Below are positions 12,902-12,925 of a DNA stretch of 12,925 nucleotides, piece after piece. Under the pieces are notes generated by a model. That model searched no databases. It saw only the letters and a program-made list of their open reading frames with translations, and had not been told where the DNA came from. Position 1 is the first letter of the stretch. Every line of letters starts with the position of its first letter. Origin of the DNA: CAYJAD01 sp964368075 (lineage in GTDB: Bacteria; Desulfobacterota; Desulfovibrionia; Desulfovibrionales; Desulfovibrionaceae); the NCBI GenBank assembly GCA_964368075.1, contig CAYJAD010000065.1, positions 1-12,925 on the forward strand, read 5' to 3'. Position numbers and translations under genes: made by a program.

Positions 12902-12925
12902 GAAAAAAAAGAAAAAAAGTTGTTG
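12902..12925 (+). promoter_or_regulatory. Start of unit 4 of the tandem promoter array, cut by the window end
   Basis: Bases 12905-12925 are identical over 21 positions to 12782-12802, the A-tract and first three bases of the unit 3 -35. The offset is 123 bases, the same as between units 1 and 2. The sequence ends after TTG of the predicted TTGACA, so at least one more promoter lies beyond the edge. Confidence 0.7.

Noticed and set aside
12550..12925. CRISPR array, suggested by regular repeats about 120 bases apart
   Set aside because: The repeated parts are promoter-like and degenerate, not identical 25-40-base repeats with unique spacers of constant length.

Overview
The window looks like a chromosomal segment of a Gram-negative sulfate-reducer-type bacterium, most likely a low-to-moderate-GC member of the Desulfovibrionaceae. 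The main reasons are the clpX-lon order, the type of the Lon and Ald proteins, periplasmic and envelope genes, and long GC-rich palindromes in AT-rich spacers. The genus is a guess; family level is inference from sequence feel, not from a search.

Layout. Positions 1-3361 (+ strand) carry the protein quality-control pair: the C-terminal half of ClpX (cut by the left edge), its terminator, a 237-bp spacer with an 8-bp inverted repeat, and a full Lon protease. A perfect 16-bp palindrome separates Lon from a leftward operon. That operon (8064 down to 3478) encodes an ABC ATPase, a LolC/MacB/FtsX-type permease, a periplasmic formylglycine-generating-enzyme-like protein without the catalytic cysteines, and a beta-hydroxyacid dehydrogenase-type oxidoreductase. 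The first three match the composition of TagT-TagS-TagR, the envelope sensor/transport module that controls the threonine-phosphorylation pathway of type VI secretion in Pseudomonas. No kinase, phosphatase or secretion gene lies in the window, so the module appears orphaned here. Its promoter region has a consensus -35 between inverted repeats and a 17-bp palindrome at the predicted start site.

Next leftward is alanine dehydrogenase (9414-8296) with a strong terminator, then a 368-bp AT-rich gap, then an EAL-CBS-CBS-GGDEF protein (11534-9783) for cyclic-di-GMP turnover. That gene is preceded by a perfect 16-bp palindrome. Between it and ndk (12353-11937) lie a structured stretch that may be a small RNA, a 15-bp perfect hairpin, and a relic of proC directly behind ndk.

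The right edge (12550-12925) holds three complete and one truncated copy of a 112-123-bp unit pointing right. Each unit has an A-tract, a TTGACA-like -35, a 17-bp spacer, a CATATT-like -10, a GC-rich discriminator and short hairpins. This is best read as a tandem promoter array for a stable-RNA (probably rRNA) operon that begins just outside the window. The most interesting observations are this array, the orphan TagTSR-like operon and the proC relic.
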